Shown here in pieces: positions 46,162 to 54,671 of a stretch of 64,000 bases of DNA; position 1 is the first letter of the stretch, and each line of letters starts with the position of its first letter. The notes beneath the pieces are model-generated. The model saw only the letters and a list, made by a program, of their open reading frames with translations, did not search any database and was not told the DNA's origin. The stretch is from Prevotella sp. (GTDB lineage Bacteria; Bacteroidota; Bacteroidia; Bacteroidales; Dysgonomonadaceae), in the NCBI GenBank assembly GCA_031285625.1, contig JAITVV010000092.1, forward strand, positions 62,001 to 126,000, written 5' to 3'. Made by a program: the position numbers and the translations under genes.

Positions 46162-47175
46162 TTAGTTTACAAGCCAGTTACGAATAGTTAGCATTTTACC
46201 TTCAATCAATCTGTCTATTTCATCTACTGCTTTTTCGAAACGCTCGTCCCAATTTCCCATAATTTCTGTATAAGGGATATCATGTTCATTTAGTGTCTCA
46301 CGGTGTGATGCATCCAGCCTGTTCCGGCTTTCTTCATCCATTCGGGTTCCATCCTGAACAAACTTTACATCATTGCTTAGATATAAATACAAATTAGCTC
46401 TATTGGCATCATATACATGATTATCAAGCATTAAATCTTCGTTGAAAGTAAAACGTCCATATGATTTTGTAATATGAATATCCGTATCGATTATAATAAG
46501 CGGGGAATCTTTTATCTCTGATAACCGAATACGTTTGGCGTGCTCGTCAGCTACCAGATATAAATCGTTAATAGAGAAATCATTCGAATCGGCTATAATA
46601 TCCCTACCTGCCTCAAAAACAGCTATTGCATTATAATGCTTAGCCAATTTTCCGGTCAATACAGTTTTGCCTGTCGATTCGGTTCCCAAAATAACAACCT
46701 TGATAACCATATCAGGCTTTACAGCATCGGGAAGGTATTGCCAATAAGAAAACAGGTCGGAACGTATCTTAGATGCTGCAACCGGAACCATATTCCTTTC
46801 CATATCGAAAAGGATATGTTTTATTCCTATATATTCAGCTATATACTCCCCATAAGGCTCTGAGGTGATAACAGTTGCATAATCTGGAAAATATTCCTTA
46901 AAAACTTCTGTCCATTTCTTTGAAACGTCCCGTGATGATTCGGAAGAATTGGGCAAATCAGATTCTTTATAGTTGAAAGTAATAATTTCGATGTTAGGAA
47001 TATCAGCAAAAGTTTTCTCAATCCAGTTTTCACGAACTTTTGCCGGTATATTTTCCTTATCGCTTGCACAAACAAGTACAGATAAAAAGTCGACCTGTGT
47101 CAAAGCAAAGCGAATCATAGCTTCATGCCCTTTGTGAAAAGGCAGGAATTTACCAAATACAAAACCTTTATTCAT
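46162..47175 (-). CDS. nadR: Bifunctional NadR-like NMN adenylyltransferase / ribosylnicotinamide kinase
   Basis: Converts nicotinamide riboside to NMN and NMN to NAD. The start at 47175 (MNKGFVFGKFLPFHKGHEAM) fits the family; the longer frame adds residues lying inside pnuC. About 337 residues. The N-terminal nucleotidyltransferase domain has GKFLPFHKGHEAMI (HxGH motif, here HKGH) and a distal SKIRSDLFSYW segment matching the second family motif. The C-terminal kinase domain has the P-loop VILGTESTGKTVLTGKLAKHY. The N-terminal repressor HTH of enterobacterial NadR is absent. Its start overlaps the pnuC stop by 8 bases, so the two are translationally coupled. Confidence 0.9.
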   Translation of the reverse strand: MNKGFVFGKFLPFHKGHEAMIRFALTQVDFLSVLVCASDKENIPAKVRENWIEKTFADIPNIEIITFNYKESDLPNSSESSRDVSKKWTEVFKEYFPDYATVITSEPYGEYIAEYIGIKHILFDMERNMVPVAASKIRSDLFSYWQYLPDAVKPDMVIKVVILGTESTGKTVLTGKLAKHYNAIAVFEAGRDIIADSNDFSINDLYLVADEHAKRIRLSEIKDSPLIIIDTDIHITKSYGRFTFNEDLMLDNHVYDANRANLYLYLSNDVKFVQDGTRMDEESRNRLDASHRETLNEHDIPYTEIMGNWDERFEKAVDEIDRLIEGKMLTIRNWLVN

Positions 47176-47791
47176 TTGCCTGCTTTTTATACCAGTTATA
47201 CAATCCATAAGATGCAATAAATAGCAATACCAGATATTCCAATGCTATGAAATAGATGCCTTGCTGATAATACAGCACAATGCAAACGACATCATTTATC
47301 ACCCACAAAGCCCAATTCTCAAACTTCTTCTTAGCCAGCAGGATAGTGGCTACAATACTGATAACCATCACAAACGAGTCTGCATAAGGAAAAGCGGAAG
47401 CTTCTTTAAAATACTCAGGCAATGTAATATGTATGTTACCGATAAAATATCCGGTCAATACTGTTCCTGCTATGATAATCAGGGCAGTCAAGAACAGCCC
47501 TTTGGGTCTCAGCCTTGTAACTTTACTTTCTTCTTCTCCATATTTCCATCTGTACCACCCATATATCGAACTAAAGAAGAAAATAACCTGCAAAAACATA
47601 TTTGCATATAGCTGAACCTGAAAGAAAATGACAAATAAAAATAGTTCATTGACAATACCACTGGGCCATGTCAGTATATTTTCCCTTGATGCCCAATAAA
47701 CACACAACAAACCGAATACTGTACCTATCAGTTCAGCATAGCTAAGTGGGTAGCCCAGTATTTCGAGAAATATATTTTGTATGTCAAACAT
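47168..47791 (-). CDS. pnuC: PnuC-family nicotinamide riboside transporter
   Basis: 207-residue inner-membrane protein with about seven helices. Family landmarks: WASRENILTWPSGIVNELFL, YGWYRWKYGEEE, and the C-terminal FENWALWVINDVVCIVLYYQQGIYF. PnuC proteins facilitate uptake of nicotinamide riboside, and related PnuT takes thiamine. No thiamine riboswitch is visible upstream and the downstream coupled gene is NadR-like, so nicotinamide riboside is the better call. It is in an operon after a TonB receptor, with a REP-type repeat between them at 47812-47910. Confidence 0.9.
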   Translation of the reverse strand: MFDIQNIFLEILGYPLSYAELIGTVFGLLCVYWASRENILTWPSGIVNELFLFVIFFQVQLYANMFLQVIFFFSSIYGWYRWKYGEEESKVTRLRPKGLFLTALIIIAGTVLTGYFIGNIHITLPEYFKEASAFPYADSFVMVISIVATILLAKKKFENWALWVINDVVCIVLYYQQGIYFIALEYLVLLFIASYGLYNWYKKQANE

Positions 47792-47811
47792 ATGTTAGTC
47801 ATTAAGAAAAC

Positions 47812-47910
47812 TGTCATTCTGAATGCAATGAAGAATCTCGACCCTCCGGACACGAGAGTTTGGCTCCGCTTCGCTCTGCCGATTTTCAATTCACTTCGTT
47901 CAACATGACA
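47812..47910. repeat. Dispersed palindromic repeat (TGTCAT...ATGACA), copy 1
   Basis: 99 bases with terminal inverted ends TGTCAT/ATGACA and internal GAATGCAATGAAGAATC and TCGTTCAACATGACA. Over 90% like the copy at 52471-52570; a shorter relative is at 51276-51346. It lies in the intergenic space between the TonB receptor and pnuC genes. REP/MITE-like; no coding capacity. Confidence 0.85.
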
Positions 47911-47917
47911 AAGAGAA

Positions 47918-49909
47918 CTACAACGTATACTTCAAAGATAAATAGAAATTCACCGGTGCTTGTACAAAATACTTCACTGTATTATCATAATCCACATAGG
48001 CATTATTGTAATACTTGGTGTTGGTAATATTGTTTACATAAGCATTCCATTCCATATGTTTGTAAGTATAGCCGATACGTGCATTCAATAATACATAACT
48101 ACCAATTGTTTCAGAATTTGCAAAGTCAATATATGACTTATCCTGATAACGCGCAGATAGTGATATATCAAATTTATCCTTTTGCCATACTACTTCCTGA
48201 TTTACAATAAACTTTGGAGTAAAAATAGGACTGAATTTCTCCCCCTGTTCCTTTATCCGGCTGTGGTTGTACGACGAATTATTGATAAATGCAAACATTG
48301 GAACAGGCTGATAACTGACAGACAATTCTGCTCCCGCCCTATAGCTTTTATCTACTTTATTGGTTAGTGCAAGCCCATTCGGCCCAAAATTACCGTTCAA
48401 TACAATTTCATCTTTGAAGTCCATATAATAAAGATTGGCAGCCAGATTAAGATTCCGGCTTCTGTATCTGAATCCCAATTCATTATCGACAACATATTCA
48501 GGCGAATCTATTACGATTTCAGGTTTTCCGTTTTCATCAACCGTAAGATTCTCATTTCCACCGAACATATCTGTGCGGGTAGGTTCCCTGCCAATACGCC
48601 CTATGCTGTAATATACCTCCATATTATGAGCAGGTTGGTAACTGATACCTGCTTTCGGATTAAAGAAATTCCAGTTTAACTTATCCAGAGGTACATCCCC
48701 TTTGTAATCGAAGTTCGCATGACGATATTGTATATCAGCATAAGCCGTGAAATTGCTGAAGTTATAATCTATCTTCGTATAAACACTAATCTCTTTTTTA
48801 TAGCCGGTATTGCGAAAGTCCTCCCCTGCTGTTCTTTCACTTCCGATGTGCCTGCGGTTGTAGGTATTGGCAAACACTCCTGTTGTCCATTTTACATTCT
48901 TCCAGCTATGGATATAATTAGAATACAGACCGAAAAGATTCGAGCGAAAGGCATAGTTATAGATCTCATCGGTGGAAGGAAGCCCTATGTAATTATTTAT
49001 ATCAAAATCGTAGTTGCCATTCAGATAAGTATAGTAAGCTGCTGATTGCAACAATGAGTTTTCGCCCAATCTGTATATATTATGCAATTGTATCATAGCT
49101 TGTGTAAATTCATCTTTTTCATCTTTGGTATTCGCATTTGTTCTCCTGTCTTTTCGGATAAGCGAGTCCGATACCCCCAGCCATGCCATATCATTCTGCT
49201 GATGTCCGGCAATAATATTCACTTTCCATACAGCTTTATCGGTAAACCAAGCCCCGCTTGCAAACAAAGACTGTGAATGATTTCCCGAATGATGTTTATA
49301 CCCATCCGAATATACTTCCGACAGCCGGGCATAGAATGCCTTGTTATTTACTTCTCCCGATTGTGTTTCTGCATAAGCCCTCAAGCTATTGTATGAACCA
49401 TACCCGATACCGAAAGTCGTCTGTGCCGGATTCCGCAAATTAGGTGAAAATAATTGCACACTTCCGGCATAACTGGCAACTCCGTTCTTGGTAGTACCTA
49501 TTCCCCGCTGTATCTGTACACGGTCGAGCGAATTGAATATATCGGGATAATTGGAGAAATAAGCGCCCTGGTCTTCGGGTTCATTCAGGGGAATACCATC
49601 CAGAGTGATGTTGATACGTGTCTGGTCCATTCCCCTCATTCTGAAATAAGAATAGCTCTGTGTGCTTCCTGCATCGGAATAAGCTGTTATTGAAGGTGTT
49701 TCCATCAGAATAAAGGATGGCTCCTGTCCTATCGATTTCACCTTTAATGTCTTCATTTCAATATTCTGATAGCTGACCGGAGTCGTCTTATTCGCCTGAT
49801 AAGTTACAACAACTTCCTGCAAGCCAATAGTATCAGGCTTGTTTATCTCCTGTGCACATATTATATGAACTAAAAAAGCGAAAGTAACGAGTAGTAATAT
49901 TCTGTACAT
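47918..49909 (-). CDS. TonB-dependent receptor, probably for a nicotinamide-riboside-type substrate
   Basis: 663 residues; signal peptide MYRILLLVTFAFLVHIICA. TonB-box-like segment IGLQEVVVTYQANK; plug with SYFRMRGMDQTRINITLDGIP and GAYFSNYPDIFNSLDRVQIQRGIGT; barrel ending FYLSLKYTL. The order receptor-PnuC-NadR on one strand suggests it imports the substrate of PnuC across the outer membrane; this is inferred from context. The gene starts in a 177-base gap that contains no riboswitch. Confidence 0.85.
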   Translation of the reverse strand: MYRILLLVTFAFLVHIICAQEINKPDTIGLQEVVVTYQANKTTPVSYQNIEMKTLKVKSIGQEPSFILMETPSITAYSDAGSTQSYSYFRMRGMDQTRINITLDGIPLNEPEDQGAYFSNYPDIFNSLDRVQIQRGIGTTKNGVASYAGSVQLFSPNLRNPAQTTFGIGYGSYNSLRAYAETQSGEVNNKAFYARLSEVYSDGYKHHSGNHSQSLFASGAWFTDKAVWKVNIIAGHQQNDMAWLGVSDSLIRKDRRTNANTKDEKDEFTQAMIQLHNIYRLGENSLLQSAAYYTYLNGNYDFDINNYIGLPSTDEIYNYAFRSNLFGLYSNYIHSWKNVKWTTGVFANTYNRRHIGSERTAGEDFRNTGYKKEISVYTKIDYNFSNFTAYADIQYRHANFDYKGDVPLDKLNWNFFNPKAGISYQPAHNMEVYYSIGRIGREPTRTDMFGGNENLTVDENGKPEIVIDSPEYVVDNELGFRYRSRNLNLAANLYYMDFKDEIVLNGNFGPNGLALTNKVDKSYRAGAELSVSYQPVPMFAFINNSSYNHSRIKEQGEKFSPIFTPKFIVNQEVVWQKDKFDISLSARYQDKSYIDFANSETIGSYVLLNARIGYTYKHMEWNAYVNNITNTKYYNNAYVDYDNTVKYFVQAPVNFYLSLKYTL

Positions 49910-50045
49910 TTTTATAATAATTAACCGAAAGTTTTTAATAATATTTTCGAATTATAACATACTATTGCTGTTATAAATACAAAATAATAAATAGCTCTGC
50001 GAGCTTAATTTGAGGTGCAAAGATAATTAATAATGAATATTAACC

Positions 50046-50121
50046 CCTCCCGACTTCCCCAAAAGGGAGGTGAAAGATATATCGATTTAATCTCCCCTCC
50101 TTTTGGAGGGGTTGGGGGAGG
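50046..50121. repeat. Dispersed inverted repeat of the CCTCCC...GGGAGG type
   Basis: Two related inverted arms (about 50046-50070 and 50092-50121, both centred on CCCAAAAGG/CCTTTTGG-like cores) separated by about 20 AT-rich bases. It is of the kind scattered between Bacteroidota genes. The stop codon and last codons of the adenylosuccinate-synthetase-like gene fall inside it (C terminus STSPNPSKRRGD). Confidence 0.8.
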
Positions 50122-51229
50122 TGCTCCAATCAGGCCTGTCTTTCATTTCCACTCCATTCACCATTTGCAATAAATTACTATCACCCAGTTCTTTCAGAAA
50201 GGTATCCTTATCTTTCAGTTGGTCGAGGCAAGTGAATATGAGAAACTTATTACTGTCCGGATTGTATATCCTGTCGCAATTGATAGCATGTTCCACCAAT
50301 GAAGCATCAAAAGGAGCAGTGCGGAAAATACCCTGCCAGTCGTTTTCCTGATTTGATTCCGTTGTGGTATTTATAAGTTCTATCTGTTTGTTATCGGGAA
50401 AAGGTCCGTTGCCATGCCGTGTCTGATAACAACGGCTGATATAATAAGTATTGATTACCTCGTCTTTCAATGTACTCTTGCTAATAATTTCCATTGCATT
50501 TTGCGATGTGGTATTGCTTCTTGTCACATGAGGAAAGAAACCGAAGTGCTGGTCTAATAATATACCTTGCGATCCTTCAAATACAAAGTCTTTATACTTT
50601 GCTGCAATATCATCTATTGTTGCAACAGTTACAAAGCTTCTGTAAAATTCAAGGCTTTCTTCCCATGATTCCATTGCTATTTCCAATTCACTCTCATAAG
50701 TGATTTGAGAACTCATGTTCAATGTCTTTACCCTATCTTCATAATATCTTTTGATAAAGGACATTTTAGTTTCAAATACATACGGAGTTTTTAAATCGTT
50801 TGTGTAAAGGTTGAAGAAGTCTTCGTTTCGTTGTAAAGTTGTACCGAATCCAACCCCGCATGTACCATGTCCGGTAATCATAGACAAAGCCCTGTTGAAA
50901 GCTAAATCATAAGGTGTAGTAAGCATTGCCATTGGATGAACATAATATGCTTTTCTTTCTATTGCTAACAACTCAAGAGCTTTGTATTCATTCAGAAAAG
51001 CAATAGGAAAGACCGTGCAATGCTGGCTTATATAGGTTGATGCACCCTGAAATGCTCCAGCTCCGAACTGTGAGAATATATGCTTCTTTCCATCTGCAGA
51101 AATGGCCGTATGTCCGCATTGATGCCCTCCTGAAAAGCGAATGACAAGCGCTTCAGGGTGAGACAGGGAATGGACTGCCTGCCCTTTCCCTTCGTCTCCG
51201 AAACCTGTGCCTAATACTATGTTAATCAT
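50087..51229 (-). CDS. Divergent adenylosuccinate synthetase homologue (PurA-like)
   Basis: 380 residues against about 425-430 in true PurA. The GTPase-like fold is evident: VLGTGFGDEGKGQAV (GDEGKG), the segment RFSGGHQCGHTA where PurA has GGNNAGHT, FEGSQGILLDQHFGFFPHVTRSNTT, and YQTRHGNGPFPD. The guanine-recognition motif TKLD is replaced by TCLD (FTCLDQLKD). The IMP-loop region reads WQGIFRTAPFDASL instead of the canonical basic GRxRRCGWFD. Joining of an amino group to some purine-like nucleotide is possible, but the substrates probably differ from IMP and aspartate. The last 12 residues come from a dispersed repeat. It follows the vWA gene by 121 bases. Confidence 0.82.
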   Translation of the reverse strand: MINIVLGTGFGDEGKGQAVHSLSHPEALVIRFSGGHQCGHTAISADGKKHIFSQFGAGAFQGASTYISQHCTVFPIAFLNEYKALELLAIERKAYYVHPMAMLTTPYDLAFNRALSMITGHGTCGVGFGTTLQRNEDFFNLYTNDLKTPYVFETKMSFIKRYYEDRVKTLNMSSQITYESELEIAMESWEESLEFYRSFVTVATIDDIAAKYKDFVFEGSQGILLDQHFGFFPHVTRSNTTSQNAMEIISKSTLKDEVINTYYISRCYQTRHGNGPFPDNKQIELINTTTESNQENDWQGIFRTAPFDASLVEHAINCDRIYNPDSNKFLIFTCLDQLKDKDTFLKELGDSNLLQMVNGVEMKDRPDWSTSPNPSKRRGD

Positions 51230-51275
51230 AATTTTAAAAGAAATAGTAGATTACCTAAAAAATATTCATGTATTT

Positions 51276-51346
51276 TGTCATACTGAGTGCAACGAAGTAT
51301 CTCGACCCTATTGGACACGAGATGTTTCACTCCGTTCAACATGACA
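51276..51346. repeat. Dispersed palindromic repeat (TGTCAT...ATGACA), short copy
   Basis: 71 bases with the same ends as the copies at 47812 and 52471 but lacking the GGCTCCGCTTCGCTC central block. It lies between the vWA and PurA-like genes and may act as an attenuating hairpin inside the operon. Confidence 0.8.
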
Positions 51347-51350
51347 AACA

Positions 51351-52280
51351 CTATAATGTGATTACCGATGACCCGTTATTATACCTATCAGGAACAAGCG
51401 AATCTATTTTAGCAAGAGTGGTTGAGATATTCGAAGCAGTGGCATTGTCAAATGATTTTAGTATCTTATCCATATCCGCACCATTAATTACCGATACAGT
51501 TGTACCAATCAGTTCAGCAATATTATCACTGTCTTTCAAAACCAGAAACCGTTCGCCTAACAACTTTTTCCACTTATCTTCTATATAACTTGACTCATAG
51601 CTACCATCCTCCACATGAATATGGAATACATGGTATTTTTCCAATGCAGCATTATACAGTTGTTCTGCCGTATAATTAGCCGGAGTTTCTTTCATACCCA
51701 TCATATTTTGGATAAAGCGTCCGTTATAATCCGGATGAAAAGATTCGTCCCCAATAGTAAATAAAAAACCTTTCATCCCTCTTTTTTCGTATGCATCGGT
51801 AGATGTATGATATCCCGCCACATACCATGCCAATGGATATGATTCCATCGCCTGTCCTCCACCGCAACCTTCAATATAAATATCGGCAAGGCTATCTACC
51901 AGCTTAGTCGTTTCCTGTTCAAACTGTCCAATCTGTAATGGAACATTATCTGATATATGGTCTCCTATTGCACCGAAACATATCTGTGCATCATTTACCC
52001 CGTGCAGAATAAGTGTATCCATCATCTTCGGAAATTTGTTCTGTATCAGGTGATAAGGTATCTGACCCATAGAACCAGTTACATCTACAAATACCATAAC
52101 CGGTACACTATACGGATGGTCTGCAGAGTCTCGGCATTCACGCATCCCATTTTTCAGCAATGCCGGATTCATTGTATCTTTCAGCGAGTCTGAGAAAATC
52201 TGGTTTGCAGATTTTGAACCATAGTTACGGGCACTTGTTACTGCGTTGTACGTTCTTGATGAATAATGTCCTGTTCCCAT
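51351..52280 (-). CDS. von Willebrand factor A domain protein
   Basis: 309 residues, cytosolic. The vWA domain starts near residue 60 with a MIDAS-type motif VFVDVTGSMGQ (D66, then TGS), preceded by a 58-residue N-terminal region (MGTGHYSSRTYNAVTSARNYG). Later elements are ICFGAIGDHISDN, YIEGCGGGQAMESYPLAWYVAG and GFLFTIGDESFHPDYNGRF. Such proteins usually act as metal-dependent protein-binding modules. It is the first gene downstream of two TTTGCGTA palindromes, the same operator as the PARG-like gene at 42168, and is followed by the PurA-like gene. Function unknown; a link to ADP-ribose metabolism is inferred from the shared sites. Confidence 0.8.
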   Translation of the reverse strand: MGTGHYSSRTYNAVTSARNYGSKSANQIFSDSLKDTMNPALLKNGMRECRDSADHPYSVPVMVFVDVTGSMGQIPYHLIQNKFPKMMDTLILHGVNDAQICFGAIGDHISDNVPLQIGQFEQETTKLVDSLADIYIEGCGGGQAMESYPLAWYVAGYHTSTDAYEKRGMKGFLFTIGDESFHPDYNGRFIQNMMGMKETPANYTAEQLYNAALEKYHVFHIHVEDGSYESSYIEDKWKKLLGERFLVLKDSDNIAELIGTTVSVINGADMDKILKSFDNATASNISTTLAKIDSLVPDRYNNGSSVITL

Positions 52281-52332
52281 AATCTTTAATTTTTAGAAAG
52301 TTTGTAATCAGTTGAAAAGTCCTTAAATATAA

Positions 52333-52353
52333 TTTACGTATTATTTACGCAAA
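52333..52353. promoter_or_regulatory. Operator-like palindrome, copy 3 (upstream of vWA gene)
   Basis: TTTACGTA, 5 bases, TACGCAAA: one mismatch from the consensus. 53 bases upstream of the vWA start codon. On the minus strand a TACTTTG, close to a -7 box, abuts it. Confidence 0.7.
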
Positions 52354-52389
52354 CAAAGTAAGAAATAAATATTCAATCTAACAAATAAA

Positions 52390-52410
52390 TTTGCGTATAT
52401 TTTACGCAAA
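52390..52410. promoter_or_regulatory. Operator-like palindrome, copy 4 (upstream of vWA gene)
   Basis: Perfect TTTGCGTA-N5-TACGCAAA, 57 bases (start to start) beyond copy 3, giving a pair arrangement similar to that at 42074/42126. Confidence 0.78.
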
Positions 52411-52470
52411 TAAAAATAAATAATAGATTATGAGATAATTACAAATAAAAAATAAATTGTATCGAAAGTT

Positions 52471-52570
52471 TGTCATTCTGAATGTAATGAAGAATCCCGA
52501 CCCTCCGGGGCACGAGAGTTTGGCTCCGCTTCGCTCTGCCGATTTTCAATTCACTCCGTTCAACATGACA
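52471..52570. repeat. Dispersed palindromic repeat (TGTCAT...ATGACA), copy 2
   Basis: 100 bases, nearly identical to 47812-47910. With the palindromes at 52333-52410 and the terminator at 52582, it accounts for most of the 350-base gap between the vWA and rdgB genes. Confidence 0.85.
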
Positions 52571-52581
52571 AAGAGATAAAT

Positions 52582-52609
52582 AAAAAAGCCCTTGAATTAT
52601 CAAAGGCTT
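52582..52609 (-). terminator. Rho-independent terminator of the aminotransferase-rdgB operon
   Basis: On the minus strand: AAGCCTTTGA, 4-base loop, TCAAGGGCTT (one mismatch), then a run of six T. It begins 22 bases after the rdgB stop. Confidence 0.8.
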
Positions 52610-52630
52610 CATTATCATATAGTAGTATTT

Positions 52631-53212
52631 CTATATCTTTTTCAGAAATTCACACAAAGCTTTTGTAGCTAAAGCACGGTGACTAATATTGTTTTTTACA
52701 TCCATACCCAATTGGGCGAATGTTTCAGTATATCCATCAGGTTGAAAGATAGGGTCATAACCAAAACCGGCGCTACCCTTTTCTTCTGTGATAATAACTC
52801 CTTCTATCTTCCCTTCAAACATATATTCTTTACCATCCAAAATCAGCGCAATCACAGAGCGGAATTGGGCTTTTCTGTTTGTAATGCCATCCAACTCTTT
52901 CAATAGCTTCTTCATATTGGCTTTAGCATCGTGGTCTCCACCTGCATAACGAGCCGAATATACACCCGGAGCACCATTGAGGGCATCTACTTCGAGTCCG
53001 GTATCATCACCGAAGCAGTCATAACCGTATTTCTCTTTAACATAGCAGGCTTTGATTAAAGCATTTTCCTCTAATGTCTCGCCCGGCTCTTCTATATCTT
53101 CGTAGCAACCAATATCTTTCAGGCTAAGTATATCGAAATTTTCTCCCACAACTTCTTTTACCTCTTCCAGTTTATGGGCATTGTTGGTAGCAAATACTAA
53201 TTTTCTTTTCAT
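52631..53212 (-). CDS. rdgB: Non-canonical purine NTP pyrophosphatase (RdgB/HAM1)
   Basis: 193 residues. Hydrolyses dITP/XTP to the monophosphate plus pyrophosphate, cleaning the nucleotide pool. N-terminal signature [27 protein letters not shown]; central [32 protein letters not shown]-terminal [24 protein letters not shown] and [14 protein letters not shown]. All are characteristic. The start overlaps the stop of the upstream aminotransferase gene by 4 bases (ATGA), so the two are translationally coupled. Confidence 0.95.
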   Translation of the reverse strand: MKRKLVFATNNAHKLEEVKEVVGENFDILSLKDIGCYEDIEEPGETLEENALIKACYVKEKYGYDCFGDDTGLEVDALNGAPGVYSARYAGGDHDAKANMKKLLKELDGITNRKAQFRSVIALILDGKEYMFEGKIEGVIITEEKGSAGFGYDPIFQPDGYTETFAQLGMDVKNNISHRALATKALCEFLKKI

Positions 53213-54411
53213 TTCTCCTCCAATGAATTATAGGCTTCCAAAGCTTTTTCCAATACAGTAAGCGCCTTGCCTAAATCTTCCTTTTTCAGCACATAAGCTA
53301 TACGCACTTCGTTCTTACCCAGTCCGGGAGTTGTGTAAAAGCCAGATGCCGGAGCCATAAAAATAGTTTCTCCTTCATATTCAAAATCAGACAGACACCA
53401 TGCACAGAACTTATCAGCATCATCTACCGGTAGGCGCGCTACGGTATAGAAAGCACCCATCGGTATAGGTGAATACACCCCTGGAATACGATTCAGCCTG
53501 TCGATAAGGAATTTTCGCCTTTCCACATATTCCTCATACATATCCTGTATATATTCATGCGTCGCATCCAGTGAGGCTTCCGCAGCTATTTGACCGATAA
53601 GTGGCGGACTAAGACGAGCTTGGCATAACTTCATCACCGTTTTGCGAAGCTCTTTATTTTTTGTTATTAATGCACCGATACGGATACCGCACTCACTATA
53701 TCGCTTCGAAACGGAATCGATAAGCACAACATTTTCTTCTATTCCAACCAGATGGCAAGCTGAGACATAAGGAGAGTTGGTATATATAAAATCGCGGTAT
53801 ACTTCATCAGAAAACAGATATAAGTCGTATTTCTGCACCAGATGCTTAATCTGATTCATTTCTGCACGTGAGTATAAATAGCCTGTGGGGTTATTCGGAT
53901 TACAAATCAGAATACCTTTTGTGCGTTCATTGATAAGCGCTTCAAATTTTTCTACAGGTGGCAATGCAAAACCCTCTTCAATAGTAGATGATACGGTACG
54001 GATAACAGCTCCTGCCGATGCTGCAAATGCCATATAATTAGCGTAGGCCGGTTCGGGAACAATAATCTCATCACCCGGATCAAGACAAGCCAGGAAAGCA
54101 AAAAGAACAGCCTCAGAACCTCCCGTTGTTACAATTATATCATCCGGCGATACACTTATATTGTATTTTGTATAATAACCCACAAGTTTTTCCCGATAAG
54201 AACGGTAACCGTCACTCGGGCTATATTCCAATACTGTACGGTCTATATTTCGTATCGCGTCAAGGGCCTCCTCTGGAGTTGGCAGGTCTGGCTGACCTAT
54301 ATTCAGATGATATACTTTCAGTCCTCTTGCTTTTGCAGAGTCTGATAACGGAGCCAATTTCCTGATTGGAGAATTCGGCATATCTATTCCTCGTTGCGAA
54401 ATTTGTGGCAT
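53209..54411 (-). CDS. Class I/II pyridoxal-phosphate aminotransferase
   Basis: 400 residues of fold type I, aspartate-aminotransferase subgroup. Motifs: [20 protein letters not shown], the cofactor-binding [38 protein letters not shown], the substrate aspartate/tyrosine region [12 protein letters not shown], and the Schiff-base lysine in [20 protein letters not shown]. The substrate is probably aspartate or an aromatic/branched amino acid; family resemblance does not decide. First gene of a two-gene operon with rdgB. Confidence 0.9.
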   Translation of the reverse strand: MPQISQRGIDMPNSPIRKLAPLSDSAKARGLKVYHLNIGQPDLPTPEEALDAIRNIDRTVLEYSPSDGYRSYREKLVGYYTKYNISVSPDDIIVTTGGSEAVLFAFLACLDPGDEIIVPEPAYANYMAFAASAGAVIRTVSSTIEEGFALPPVEKFEALINERTKGILICNPNNPTGYLYSRAEMNQIKHLVQKYDLYLFSDEVYRDFIYTNSPYVSACHLVGIEENVVLIDSVSKRYSECGIRIGALITKNKELRKTVMKLCQARLSPPLIGQIAAEASLDATHEYIQDMYEEYVERRKFLIDRLNRIPGVYSPIPMGAFYTVARLPVDDADKFCAWCLSDFEYEGETIFMAPASGFYTTPGLGKNEVRIAYVLKKEDLGKALTVLEKALEAYNSLEEK

Positions 54412-54618
54412 AATAAAGATTATCTATTCTTATTAACAATAAGGCACAAATATACAAATAATAGGAATATATTAAGGTTTGAGCGGAAGAATAGATTTAT
54501 TTAATTGATATATAATCTAGAAAACATTAGATTGTTAAATATAAGAACAAAGTATACGTTTTTAACTCATACTTTTTTTATTTATAGCTTTTTGGAACAT
54601 TATATTTTATTTTTTTAC

Positions 54619-54626
54619 TAATTTTG
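54619..54626 (+). promoter_or_regulatory. -7 promoter box of fabD
   Basis: TAATTTTG followed by CAGG, matching TAnnTTTG, with TTTGG 24 bases upstream (54591-54594) as a weak -33 candidate; 46 bases before the ATG. Confidence 0.55.
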
Positions 54627-54671
54627 CAGGCTGAATTTGAATCGCTTATAATTAATTATTAAATATTGAAA

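Noticed and set aside
49910-50045. Thiamine riboswitch before the TonB receptor-PnuC operon, which would make PnuC a thiamine transporter
   Set aside because: Neither the CTGAGA nor the ACCTGA-type core of the TPP aptamer is present on the minus strand here, and the coupled gene is NadR-like.
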